Part shown: piece after piece, positions 49,586 through 61,307 of the stretch | Layout of the letters: every line of letters starts with the position of its first letter | How positions within the stretch are numbered: the first letter of the stretch is position 1 | Assembly: GCA_963682055.1 (NCBI GenBank) | Contig: OY821745.1 | Span: forward strand, 20,085,342-20,149,341 | Length of the DNA stretch: 64,000 nucleotides | Direction of reading: 5' to 3' | From: Primula veris | Lineage: Eukaryota > Streptophyta > Magnoliopsida > Ericales > Primulaceae | The notes under the pieces: model-generated | Database searches by the model: none | Seen by the model: the letters and a program-made list of their open reading frames with translations, nothing else | Told to the model about the DNA's origin: nothing | Made by a program: the position numbers and the translations under genes

Positions 49586-50030
49586 CGCGTCACTGTGATT
49601 TATCCACACATACATAAGAGAAAGTGTAATCACTCACATATGTGTCCGCTTTGTAATACCGAAGAAGAGAAAATCGAGCATTTGTTTCTTAAGTGCAATT
49701 GGGCAAGGGCTCTATGGTTCGGTAGCCCTTTGGGTTTGCGTATCGATCCTCACATGGTTACCTCGATATCATGGTGGTTTGAATCTCTTTGGAAGATGCT
49801 AATCTAAAACACGGGAAAGTTGAGTTAATTTTGAACATATGCTGGAAAATTTGGAAAGGGATGAATGAGAATGTCTTCAACCAAACAAAAGTTAACTCGG
49901 TGAACATTTTAAAAATAGTAGTGTGGGCCTATAATGACAATCTAAAAGAGTATTGTTACCATGGTCTAGATTCATCCAAGCTTACAGATGCATCAATGCC
50001 TAGTAAATGGACGAAACCGCCTTTAGGATT
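49586..50030 (+). pseudogene. LINE (non-LTR retrotransposon) reverse transcriptase C-terminal fragment
   Basis: Shows the zf-RVT zinc-binding region that follows the reverse transcriptase of plant LINEs: IHKRKCN, CPLCNTEEEKIEHLFLKC, then ARALWFGSPLGLRID. A frameshift near 49789 moves to a second frame with ICWKIWKGMNENVFNQ and WTKPPLGF, where an RNase H domain normally begins. The fragment stops there, exactly where the next LTR starts. Both the 5' half and the rest of the RNase H domain are missing. Confidence 0.82.
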
Positions 50031-51192
50031 TGTTGAACGATGTCCTTCTAATCGATTATTTTAATGATAACAAAATTTGTAAAACATGATAAAAACTCGT
50101 TTTGTGTACTAATCATTTATCTAGTGTGTTAAAGGTTTGAAATGATAGATTACATAAATACGAAGCCATTGGTTCAAGCGGAACCTCAATCGGACTCAAA
50201 ACGAACAAGTTACAAGCTTTCGAAGAATAACGAGAAAACCGAGAAACTGCCAGAATAAAACGACCGATCGTTTTGGAAAAATGACCGATCGTTTTTGATC
50301 CAAATTCTTCCAGTGAGGTCGTCTGAAAAACGACCGATCGTTTTTGGTCCAATTTCTTCCAGTGAGTTCATAAGAAAAACAACTGATCGTTTTACAGAAA
50401 ACGACCGATCGTTTTCTGGAGAATTTCTAAAAGTGCTTTTTCAGTTATTCTGGAAAACTGGGTAACTGCTGAAAACCAGTGGATAAAAGGATAACACATC
50501 ATACAACGGTAACAAGCCCAAAATCTTTCAAATAGCCCCCAAATTCATTGTTGGAGATTCACCCCAATTCACACACAAATTCAAGCTATCAAATTCAAGA
50601 TCATACAAGCTTATACTACAAATTATCTCATTTTTATTCATAAATATTCTTGAGTGTAATATTATTGTAATATTATTGTAATCTTATAAACACCAAGATA
50701 TTATTTGTTAGTGAGTGATTCATTTCAAATTCAAACTTGTAAGAGTGATTTATAAACTCATTTGTGAGCGAGTGATCGGGTAGATGCTTTATAAGCAAGT
50801 GTAGCTTAAAAACTCTAGTTCTTTTCATTCGGGATACTCATAGAGTGAGGGGGAGCTTAATCGGCCGATTAGCTCGTTAGGGTGTAATCTTGGGAAGAAG
50901 ATTCTAGTGAAACACTCGGTAGTGTGAATACCAAGGAGAGGAGTAGGCGCGTTTTGCCGAACCTCTATAACTCTTGTGTTATTTCTTTTCCCTTAACTTT
51001 TACTTTCCGTACTTATTTATTGCTTATATTGATTGCTTGCGTAGCTTAAACTAGCAATAAATAGTTAACGAAATTGTTTAGTTATAAAATTCACTAATTA
51101 GCTTAGTTAATAACTCATAGTTTTTATTCCGCGAAAATCGTACGTAAACCTTATTCACCCCCCTCTAAGGTTTAGACACTTACGGACCAACA
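50031..51192 (+). repeat. 5' LTR of the SIRE-like element
   Basis: About 1.16 kb, TGTTGAACGA...ACCAACA. The right end is firm, since the primer site follows; the left end is inferred from the break in the LINE reading frame and the TGTTG start. Five copies of a palindrome-cored motif lie at 50261-50411. Confidence 0.65.
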
Positions 51193-51194
51193 AT

Positions 51195-51207
51195 TGGTAT
51201 CAGAGCC
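51195..51207 (+). other. Primer-binding site, initiator tRNA-Met
   Basis: TGGTATCAGAGCC, two bases after the LTR end. Confidence 0.92.
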
Positions 51208-51256
51208 TAGCTCTTCTATTTACAAAATCTAACGATTTTCAGTTTAAAGATCCGAC

Positions 51257-52845
51257 ATGTCTTCGTACGCCGACTCAAAATCCATAACTAGGCCCCCGTT
51301 CTAAAATGCTATAAAACGCCTAGGAGAAATGGTTTAGATAAACTCGTAGAAGAACTCGATACGGATGAACGCCATGCTTTTTCTCTAAATTGTAGAGCTA
51401 TGACCTCTATAACTTGTGCGCTCTCGCCTAGTGAGTATGATAAGATTTCCGGTTGTGATACCGCTAAACAAATGTGGGATAAGCTAGCTATTATGCATGA
51501 AGGAACTAGTCAAGTTAAGGACTCTAAAATTAGCATGCTTATTCATGATTATGAACTTTTTTAAAGTTGATGATGACGAGTCTATTGCTTCTATGTACAC
51601 TCGTTTTACTAAGATTACTAATGATCTTAAAAGACTTGAAAAAGTGTATTCTAGCAAGGAGATGGTGACGAAGATCCTAAGAAGTCTTCCGAGAAAATGG
51701 GAATCAAAAGTGACGGCTATACAAGAAGCCAAGGACATGAACACTCTCTCTCTCGACAACCTCATAGGATCCTTAAGCACACATGAACTCGACATGACAA
51801 CTTGAAAAAGAAGAAAGGCATCGCCTTCAAATGCACAACAAACAATGATAGCGACAACGATTCCTCTAGTGAGGATGATGAAATGGCACTCTTCGCCAAA
51901 CGCTACAACAAGTTCCTAATTTGGAAAAAGAAGGGTGGACAACGATTTCGGAAAAAGGAGTATAAGGGAGAGCCTTCCGACAAATCGAACAAGAAGGACG
52001 AAATCATTTACTATAAATGTCACAAACCCGACCATATGCAAAACGAATGTCCCTTGAAGAAAAAAGACAAGTTCGAAAAGAAAAAGGAATACAAGAAGGC
52101 ATTCATGGCCGCATGGGGGAGCGATGATGATAGCTCCGATAGCGACAATGAAGAAGTCGCAAACCTATGTCTCATGGCTAGAGACGACGATACCGAGGAT
52201 GTAAGCTTTCACTCCTCTAACTCTTCTCTTTCTAGCGATGATTGCTTTGACATAAATGATGTGTTAGCTTATTTAGAAAAAGGTAGAGGTAAAAAAAAAT
52301 CTTTTAGAAAAATGCTAATTACTTTACAAGACGAACTTGAAAACTTAGCTATAAAAAATGACTCACTCACCTCTAAAAATGCCAAACTTACCATGAAAAA
52401 TGATAAGTTAGTTAATGAACTTAGTTCATGTAAACTTAAGGCGGATAGCACCGAACTTACTCTCGCGAAGTTCACTAAGGGAAGTAAAATGCTAAGTACT
52501 ATATTAGCTTCTCAACAAGGCGCGTATGATAAAACCGGTGTAGGGTACAAACCACTCTTAACAGCAAAGCATAAAAATCTATTCACCAAACAAATAACGA
52601 AAAATGAAAATAGACAACCAAGTTACTCTCGTAAGAACAACTTGTATAAAAATAACTTAGTTTATAATCGTTTTGTTAAACCAAGCATGCATGTTAAATG
52701 TATTACTTGCAACCGTAGTGATCACTTTGAAGATTATGTCTATTGCCCTTATAGATATAAATTAAATAGAAATGACTTGGTTTGGATTCCAAAGGGTCGA
52801 GACACTAACCCCCAAGGACCCAAAAGTGGATTAGGGTACCAATGA
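51257..52845 (+). pseudogene. Decayed SIRE-like Gag
   Basis: Starts MSSYADSKSITRPPF, then stops after a deletion. The next recognisable block is DDDESIASMYTRFTKITNDL, preceded by a T-run of six (about 51555) where one extra T shifts the frame. Another one-base shift near 51796 precedes the basic KKKKGIAFKC segment. The zinc knuckle reads YYKCHKPDHMQNEC, so the first of its cysteines is Tyr. A long charged, probably coiled-coil stretch follows (52290-52480). Not functional. Confidence 0.8.
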
Positions 52846-52894
52846 TCGTTTTGTCTTGTAGGTATGCTTGAGGTCAAAAATTAACGAGGACAAG

Positions 52895-53150
52895 TGGTTC
52901 TTGGATAGTGGATGCTCAAGACATATGACGGGAGACAAAACGAAATTTACTACTCTTGTACCTAAAGACGGAGGCTTTGTGACCTTCGGGGATAATAGCA
53001 AGGGTAAAATCATCGGTATTGGTAGCATTTCTAAACTATCTAATGTTATTATTGATAATGTATTGCTTGTTGATGGTCTTAAACATAACTTGCTTAGTAT
53101 AAATCAACTTTGCGATTTGGGTCATAGAGCACGAGTAATATACACTCTCT
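52895..53150 (+). pseudogene. SIRE-like protease start, truncated
   Basis: Contains the copia protease site [13 protein letters not shown] and the following [14 protein letters not shown]. Homology ends at about 53150 (ATATACACTC). A frameshift separates it from Gag. Confidence 0.8.
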
Positions 53151-53172
53151 AGTCGTCTCATAGAGCACGAGT
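53123..53172. repeat. 16-bp direct repeat at the truncation point
   Basis: TCATAGAGCACGAGTA occurs twice, about 35 bases apart, on either side of the point where copia homology ends. This resembles filler or slippage at a repair junction. Confidence 0.7.
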
Positions 53173-56100
53173 AGATCAGAGCGATTCGTTTGGATTCTTA
53201 CCAAGACATCCAAGATATTGGATTATTCCTACTGGTAAAGACAAACCAAGTTAGAAATATCCCTTATGCGGGTTTGATAAGTAACCGGCATCGGTATAAC
53301 CGAAAAATGGTTGCGTTAATTCGAGTATCAAATGGGGTAGGTATACTCGATGACGCAATGGGATAAGACAAGCCCACATCCACAGTTACCTTAAGGTAAT
53401 GGGAAAATATCTTTTATGCCATTTCGATGGCAGCGTGTTAGCGCAATACTGTGTCGAGCTATACAATTCACAGTAGACGAGATGTTCATCCTAGCACATT
53501 AAACCAAGTACAATGATGCGCTTATCGCACTTAGATATGAACATCATGGTTTAATATCTCTTCATCGTCTCATCATGGACGAACCGGGTCTATATCAATG
53601 TCTAGTGATCGAACGATCATGGGAGAATCTAACGACTTTGCGTCATAGCACCTTCTGAGTGTAGTCTGAATCATGGACATAGATTCAATCTTTTCGGGAC
53701 TCGATCAACAGATCGAGTCACTTCCGTGTCTTCCAAAGATCATTCATCTCGAAAGAAATCTAAAAGTGGATCGCGTAACAAAAGATGCAAGGACATAAAA
53801 TGTGTCTTTACGTATCCCAAGCCGATCAAGTAATCACTTAAGCGGGATACCACATCCGCTCGGATTTTATAATCCATATAGTGAATGTCTCAGTTAATTG
53901 AGAACATGTTCCTTGGTCAGGAACTACTTGATTCAAGCACATAAAGTCACACGGATACCTTCATCTACATCTCTTGTCTAAATACCCACAGAGATAAAAC
54001 ATGACCACATTCATAGTTGCACTTAGTTTTTTGGAAACTACTAAACTAGTAAAGTAGGGGACCATTATAACGTCCATTACGAGGAAGTAAACAATCTCGT
54101 AATCAATTCCAAGTTGTGAGAGAGGCCTTGCACTAGTAGACGAGCACTTATACAGTCTCATTATTCTCATAATGCTTCCTTACGAATACCCAAATAAACA
54201 AAACGGTTTAACTTTGGGCGGTGTTGGAGCTACTGGTTGGAACACTCATTTCGCTAAGAAACTCTACATGGATTCAAGTTTCCATTAGGCCAGTCTATTC
54301 TACGTTGACTTCAGGCAACAGTACATGGTTCTCTATCATAATTTGCTCATATTATCAGTCGTCACCGAATATATGAACAAGTAATCAATGTCAGTCTCGC
54401 TTTGCTTCAATATCGTCTAAGATATCATGATCGACAAATATTTCGAGACTTTAAGGATGATGAGGAATTACACATCTCCTTGATCCTTTATAATCTCGTA
54501 TGACAAACGAGTTTTAGTTCACCTCTTCAGAGGCTGAACGAATTAATAACCGATCAACTTCCTCATATCTTAGGAAGGACGACAGACTGGACAACCGATG
54601 GCAGTGTCATTTGCTTGGCGGGTTCGGCCAAAGCAACGTGTTACGACAGGAACGCAACGTCTAACAGGGACGTCTATCCTTGCAAGCATTTTGCAGCAGG
54701 TATAAATGATCTCGTGACATCTCATAAAGTCATTAAATGCATCTGGCATCTAGGTAGACTTGGGGGGAGTCTAGGCACTTACTTATCAGTAAGTGTAGTT
54801 TTGGGGTCAAGCTAAGACTGAGTGGGTTATGTCACGTTACTTCACGTTATTCCTTATCAACGATAACGTGCAAATCTCCCCCCAACGACGGGGAGAAAAA
54901 TCTTAGCGATGTCACTTTCGCATATCATGGGTAAAGAGATCGTTTGCGAATGTTACTCTATCATAGGCATGAGATTCATAATCGACTTATGTACTCTTCA
55001 GAGGTCCATATTTTGAATGCCATAGCGGCTCAATAAAAATATTAATTAAGCACTCAAAACACGCGTTAATATGAGACTTCTGTCTCATAACCAGTAACCA
55101 GCTGGTACGCATATGGTGTTTGAGTGTCTATAGATATCATAACGGACCAATGCAACAAAATAAAATAATCTCACATGCAAATATAAATCTTGGTGCGCAA
55201 GACCAAGATGTGCGTGTAATCATTTGCAGTCGTATCATCAAACTTTCCGTGAGTCCATTTGGGTTTGAACATAATCGACAGAATGTTCAATTTCAATTCC
55301 CAAACTCAAGTAATTCAAATCAAAATTTCGATTCTTACTCTTCAGCATTATCAAGTCGACTAGACTTTTCAGGATAATCCGGATCAGAAGCTATCAATTT
55401 AATGATAGGGCTAAGAGTTTGGGAAGTGCTGCATTTCTGTGGACAACAATAAAATGTGATATTATTGTCGATGCATCAACCATAACCATTTATATTTATG
55501 GTCCGTGTTATGGTTGGATAAATACACACTAACTCCTTCAATTCTTTATAAGAATTCTACGAGTCCATTTTTATAATCTTTACACATATTAGTCTTTCAA
55601 GTAGATTATTAATGGCATGGATTTTGCATTAATCACAAAATTATCTCCTCAAATATGATCCAAATGTGATGCGATTTTAAATCAAGCATCGTCGTTTGAT
55701 CTGGGAATATCTCATCCGGTCAATGCCACAATATCAAAATGCTCTTATCAATCGACGACATGCGAATGATAGTACAGACAATCATGTCTTAGCATCTAAA
55801 TCCTTTATCAATCGATGACAGGCGAAATGATAAGTTAACTTTAAATGCTTTAAAAATTGTGGTAGCAACCACTAGAAAGACATTTCAACTCCCCATGAGT
55901 ACGATTTTGGTCGTATTGTGTGGAGGTTGTGTAAAAAAATCTCAATTCTTTCATGAGCTATTTCCTGATAAAATTGGATTTCTTGAATTATCTTACTACT
56001 CAGTAAGGTATGACATGACCTACAGGAGTATAAGACCTCATATTTGACAAATCAATTTGGTTTTACCAAAGATTTTGATTTTTGGAACGACATGTCCAGA

Positions 56101-57560
56101 ATCGTTGTCACCGAGGACTCTTTTAGGCAAGTAGTTGATGAAATTATATTGTACACCGTTATCCACTATTTCCAGACAACCAGCTACCTCACATGTATTG
56201 CCATAAAAATTCATAATTTAAAGTTTGGTCACATTTGTCAAAATAATTTGCTCAAAACACTTTAAATTATTTCGAGAAATTTCGTAAATAGACAAACAAT
56301 AATCCAAAAGTATGGTCTAAATGGAAAAATCATAATTCAAATGGAAAAACATAATCCAGATGAGCGAAAAATCGGCTAAAATAATAATAAAGAAATGTAC
56401 CAAACTCATTTGAGTCACAAAAACATGAGTCTCAATAGTTTCTTTTCAGTTAGCTTTAACCACATTAGCTTCGACTTTTTTTATCCTCATGATAGTTTTG
56501 AACTATTTAAGCAGTAGTCGAGAATGACATTGGTCATTTATAGCAGAGAATTGGCTCCTTGAGCATTGTCTCTTGCTTTGGGACAACGGGCCCTATTGTT
56601 CCTTTCAAGAACTGTCTTGGAACCACAGGTCTTCGGTTTTGACGATTGTCTAAACCTCGCTTGGCTAAGTGAGTGTCGGGCTCACGACAGTTCAAGACAA
56701 ATAACTCTTGTCCCGGTTCTCGATTCGTGGACAAATATCCACGAAAAGCATTAGTATCTGGTAAAAAATTCACCAGTGACCCAATAGGATTAAAACTGCT
56801 TATCGGGGCAATTTTCTCATCCACAAACTGATGTGCGATGAAGGAACATGGTGAATATAAATTCATGATACTGCTTATGGAATACATTTTCCAAGCTAGT
56901 ATTTTGGTGAAGAATCGTTCCAATATGTCAATTTTAGATATTTGTTCACCATAGACGTCATTACGTCTCAAATGTGGTGGCGGAATAAAATCAACGCCTT
57001 AGCCTTCATCTCGAGAGTAATAACAAACTCGTGTTTTACTCATCTAAGATGGCATCCAAAAAATTTGGGCATCACATTTTCATACATCAGCGTGACTAAC
57101 ATGTAGTGACGAAATAACATCAATGTATAAACAGTTAATTTCGCAAGTATACTTTGCGATTTTCCTCATCATAGATGACATCCAGCATGTGTTGAGAGTT
57201 ATGAATTAGTTATCATATAAAACGACCGCTTTATATGTTTATAGTTTGTACATGCACAAAATTTCATTCGAAACGACAGGTTCGAAAATAGTTTTGCTTT
57301 TAAGGTGAACTGGTTCCCATTGATCGAACGACAGCTCGATACTGAGACACCAATTCGGCGAAAACATACATCACTATATAAAGACAATCGGGGAAATTAT
57401 TATTTAGTTAACCCCTTTTGGTAGCTCTAATTGAACACGACCAGGAAAGACGGTGAAGGTGGAGGGCACGAATGCCACTTAAAACCCGACCTCATTAGGA
57501 TATCGACTTCCAGCTATATCTTTCTTAGACATCGTATCCAAATAGGTGAGTCTAGTTGGG
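53151..57560. other. Unclassified 4.4-kb block
   Basis: Differs in texture from the AT-rich spacers around it, with frequent TCGA and CGA words and higher GC. Open frames are short; the longest, 56971-56534 on the minus strand (145 codons), matches no family I know. A minus-strand stretch at about 57528-57400 reads MSKKDIAGSRYPNEVGF, a stop, then VAFVPSTFTVFPGRVQLEL, suggesting a dead coding sequence. I saw no LTR pair, no primer site, no transposase motif and no RNA gene. It could be a deeply decayed retroelement or other repeat. Nothing firmer can be said from the sequence alone. Confidence 0.45.
54843..54895. other. Two adjacent hairpins
   Basis: CACGTTAT (54843-54850) pairs with ATAACGTG (54863-54870), and CTCCCC (54876-54881) pairs with GGGGAG (54890-54895), followed by AAAAA. 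They lie in the unclassified block. Confidence 0.5.
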
Positions 57561-59204
57561 GAAGGTTTATAATTTTTCCAACTTAAATGTGAAAATATAT
57601 GATTTCGCAAATTAATATAGTATAAACATGGTAGTGATTATATATATACATGTTTCTATTTATGAGATTTACTAATTATCAGCAATCAACACATAATATA
57701 TCACAATTTATACTAGTAAGATCTAATTATTATTATTAAACTGGCATGTGTGAAGATTTTATTCATGGTAATTATAACATGCAATAGGATGGATTAAATT
57801 TATATGGAAACACATTAATTTGTTCAGTTAACATATAATTTTTATTCAATTGTCTTTTAATTAATATATATATGCACGTGCGTGAATCTTTATAGACCGA
57901 ATATTGACTTTTATAACACACATATATATATTTTTTATACATGTAACATACTCCAGGGACCGCATGTGTAATTTCAGTAAATTACTAATTATAGTTCCGA
58001 TTTATTACATAGTCAGTCCTTTATTTCAGGAACGTTTCAGTTTAGTCTTTACTATTTTCGAACTAACAGATTTGGTTCTACATGTTTAACGTATTACAAA
58101 ATTGTATTACATGTTTCAGTTGCATGACTTTTATTAACATAGCATGACCTTTTGTACGGTTAATATGTGTAGTATGGTTTCATCAATTCACGATATACTT
58201 ATTAATCAAATATAGTCTCAAACACATACAGTACATGTCAGCTAGCAAATATAGAAGTATTACGGTTTATTCATGTAGTTTGTTTACACAGTAATATAAT
58301 TATGTGATCATGCAGTACACCTATATCAATTTATATGTATATTTTAACAATGTTATTTTACTCCGTACACATACAGTTGCTATTTAATTCCAAGAAGGGT
58401 AAATATTGTACCGTACGCCTCATATTTTGGAGAAGACCGGCAGAACAAAAAAACTTTAAAGTTTGGCCGTATGTTTATAACCCAATCTTCTATCTTTTAC
58501 TCCAATCTCTGTGAGCAAAAGTGCTGATCACGTGTTGCGAGTCTTATTAGTTAAATATAAATATATTGGAGATATAGAGAAAGACAACAAGACGGATCTT
58601 TATTCATTAATAAGTGTACGATACAATGGTCTCTCAGTCTCTTTAGACGTTCGTTAATAACTTCCATTATCACGTTCAAAAAAAACTTTCATTCTCCCTA
58701 CTATCAGATTAGAAATAGTTAAATCAGAAAAACATTTAGATTTTTTTTTTGATAATCAGAAACCCTCACTTGGAGGTAATCCTGCTTCGCATGCGACAAT
58801 GTTCGAACACTGGTGGTGAGCGTGGTATACTCGGATACCAATCACTTGGACCAACCATTTTGACCAACCACTTTAGATTGCTTCGATTTTTTACAAAATC
58901 AATTGCACCTTTCGCGTGACTTGGTTTACTAGTATATATATATTACCACTAGCGGACCTGCCCAGCCGATGAGTGTGAATTCAAGAAAAAATATGTAACC
59001 CGTTATGGTAGAATTTTCGATGAAGGAAGGGAATTATGGTTGAGATGATGGAGCTTGCAATTATAATTTGTCAGAAGATGTACTTAAAAATGAAGTTAAT
59101 TATTTTAATTTCTACGTAAGAAGTGTTTATTATTATTTTATAATTTTATAAATTAATATCAATTTTTTTTAAAATAATTGTTTGAAGACATCTCGCATGA
59201 AAAG
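57561..59204. other. AT-rich spacer with a dispersed repeat
   Basis: No coding signal. At 58945-59140 a repeat matches 36430-36565 in inverse orientation; it begins TACCACTAGCGGACCTGCCC. The rest shows nothing I can name. Confidence 0.5.
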
Positions 59205-59827
59205 TAGGGGTGGACTTTTTGTACCGATTTGTACCAACCGACCGATTTTCGAACCGAGCCAAACAAGTTGGTACCGAAAGTTCGGTATACCGACTTTTCG
59301 GTACGGTACAACCGAACCAAACTTTAAAAGTTGGTTTGGTTTCGGTATCCATTTCGTATGTTTGGTATAATACCGAACCGAAACAAACATTAAAATTATA
59401 AAATATATAGAAATTTACACATAGTCATAACTTACAAATAAATTGTCTTCTAGTTTAGTTTAATTTTCCATACGATTTATTTTCATATTTACGAAGTCAA
59501 ATATAATAATTTTGTGTTTCTCCATTTTCTTATCTCATGTTTTAAAATAATTCTTATTTTATTAGTATTTACTATTTTAATCAACTTCATAATAAATGTA
59601 GCAAATATAAGAATAGTGTACACATTTTATTTTTAATCAATTTTTTTGCTATTTTATTGTTATTAGAAATTTTCTTTTAATAATACTAATGTTTCGGTAT
59701 AAAACGGAAAACCAAATCGTACAAACCGAAAAAGGCGGTAAACCGAACTTTCGGTATACCTCGGTTATAGTATAATTTTTTTCAAATCAACAAATTCGAT
59801 TCGGTATTGGTATTAGTATATGGTATA
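59205..59827. mobile_element. Probable non-autonomous transposon, hAT-like left end
   Basis: Starts TAGGGGTGGAC, similar to the hAT-like terminus at 38776. Near both ends it carries related palindromic blocks (ACCGAAAGTTCGGTATACCGAC on the left, ACCGAACTTTCGGTATACC on the right). I could not find a matching CACCCCTA right end or a duplication. Short frames through the palindromes are artefacts. Confidence 0.4.
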
Positions 59828-59976
59828 AAAAATAAGTCAGTCTAAGGAAAAGTATAAAACTCTAAGAAAAACACGACAATGATGTCGTAATAAACCAAAA
59901 CACAACTTAAACATACATACATACATAAATATAATTACAAATATAGATAGAAATATACAACTAATAAAAAAGGAGA

Positions 59977-60240
59977 ATGACGAAGTCGGGGGGATCTGAG
60001 AGAGAGTACAACGGATCCATGGACTCGGTGGAATCAAGGTGGGTTTTCCAAGACGAAAATGACCGTTCCGACTTCGATAACGACAACGACGAAGATGACG
60101 ATGATAATTTACCCCTTCATTCCGACGAAGAAGACGACGAAGATAACGTTGAGCAGAGGCTCGTTCGGACTGGGCCGAGGATCGATTCGTTCGATGTCGA
60201 GGCTTTGGATGTTCCTGGTGCTCACACTAACGATTTCCAG
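59977..60240 (+). CDS. KUP/HAK/KT potassium transporter (KUP7-like), exon 1 only
   Basis: 88 codons ending at the 5' splice site CAG|GTCTAC. The sequence has the KUP7-type N-terminus: MDSVESRWVFQDENDRSD, a long acidic run, then RLVRTGPRIDSFDVEALDVP and GAHTNDFQ. The membrane-spanning part would start in exon 2, which is not in the window; it normally begins shortly after with a conserved GDVGTSPLY segment. KUP7-type proteins move K+ across the plasma membrane and have been linked to root K+ uptake and xylem loading in Arabidopsis. The intron runs past the window end. Confidence 0.9.
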
Positions 60241-60533
60241 GTCTACTTTTATTTATATATTTCATTTACTGTTTTGAAATTTGTTACTTTTATTGGGAAA
60301 TGTCTATTGCACGTGTGGCGCTATTTTTGCTCTATCGATTAGGTTCCCAGTCATCAAATGTCTAATTCCCACTAGTTTTGTTCTATCGATTAGGTTCTTG
60401 GTCATCAGCTTTATTTATTTATTTATTTCCTGTTTATTTTATTAGGAAATGTCTAGTCCCTGCTAGTTTTGTTCTATTGATTAGGTTCTCGATTATTATG
60501 TTTTTAAGATAGGTATATATATATATTAGTTTT

Positions 60534-60575
60534 GATGTAGAGGCTTTAGAGGGTGCTCACACTAAAGATTTCCAG
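60534..60575 (+). repeat. Decoy copy 1 of KUP7 exon 1 end
   Basis: Matches the last 48 bases of exon 1 (60193-60240) with a 6-base deletion and ends TTTCCAG|GTCTCT. The reading frame of the copy stays open. Confidence 0.88.
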
Positions 60576-61272
60576 GTCTCTTTTATTTATTTCATTTTCT
60601 GTTTGAAATGTGTTAGTTTTATTATGAAATGTTTAATGCCCGCTAGTTTTGTTCCGTTTCTAAGTTAGTATGTATTTGTATGCAATTTGGAGATCAGTTT
60701 GTATTTAATTATGTGTTTGTAGCTTTCGAGGAAGAAAGTGAATTAATTTCTAGGTAATAAATTATTTATCCAGTGTTTTAGGGAACAAAAATTGATATGT
60801 TAAGCTGATGGTGTAACTAAAGAGATTGTTGGATTACATCTTTAAAGCATAAGCTGGATGTTCCGTCTTTTATTTATTTAATTTCCTGTTTTGAATTTTG
60901 TTATTTTATTAGGAAATGTTAAATTCCCGCTAGTTTTGTTCTAACGATTAGGTTCTCGGTCATCAATTTTACGTATTCAGTATTCTGTTTCTAAGTTAGG
61001 TTTATGTATGTATTTAATGCCGCTAGTTTATGTAAGTTAGGTTTATTAATGTATTGGAATTTGTTGTTGTATCCGGAAATGTTTAATTCCCGCTAGGAGC
61101 TAGTTTTGTTCTATTGATTAGGTTCTCAGTCATCAACTTTATGTATTCTGTTTATGAGTTAGGTATATGTATGTATTTAATTTTGAGATTGGTTTGTATT
61201 TAATAATGTGGGTGGAGCTTTTGAGGGAAGAAAGTGGGTTATATTGAGGTAATTAATTATTTATCCAGTGTT

Positions 61273-61307
61273 TTAGATGTCCCCGGTGCTCACACTAATG
61301 ATTCCAG
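61273..61307 (+). repeat. Decoy copy 2 of KUP7 exon 1 end
   Basis: TTAGATGTCCCCGGTGCTC then CACTAATGATTCCAG|GTC; one base is missing relative to the exon. Confidence 0.85.

Larger units (their letters stand above)
50031..53150 (+). mobile_element. Truncated SIRE-like Ty1/copia element
   Basis: 5' LTR (50031-51192), initiator-Met primer site, decayed gag and the start of protease. The sequence then breaks off at about 53150, inside the region between protease and integrase. No integrase, RT, RNase H or 3' LTR is seen. The long LTR, and a Gag with a coiled Lys/Asn-rich C-terminal half, fit the SIRE/Maximus lineage (inference). It was inserted into the LINE fragment. Confidence 0.8.

Noticed and set aside
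54876..54900. GC hairpin with A-run as a bacterial terminator
   Set aside because: The context is plant nuclear DNA; no bacterial genes surround it and the tail is A rather than T on this strand.
56534..56971. Minus-strand 145-codon frame
   Set aside because: Longest frame in the unclassified block, but no recognisable motif and no intact upstream continuation; kept only as a hint that the block once coded for something.
59182..59401. Overlapping frames on both strands
   Set aside because: They follow palindromic ACCGAA/TTCGGT blocks of a transposon-like repeat.
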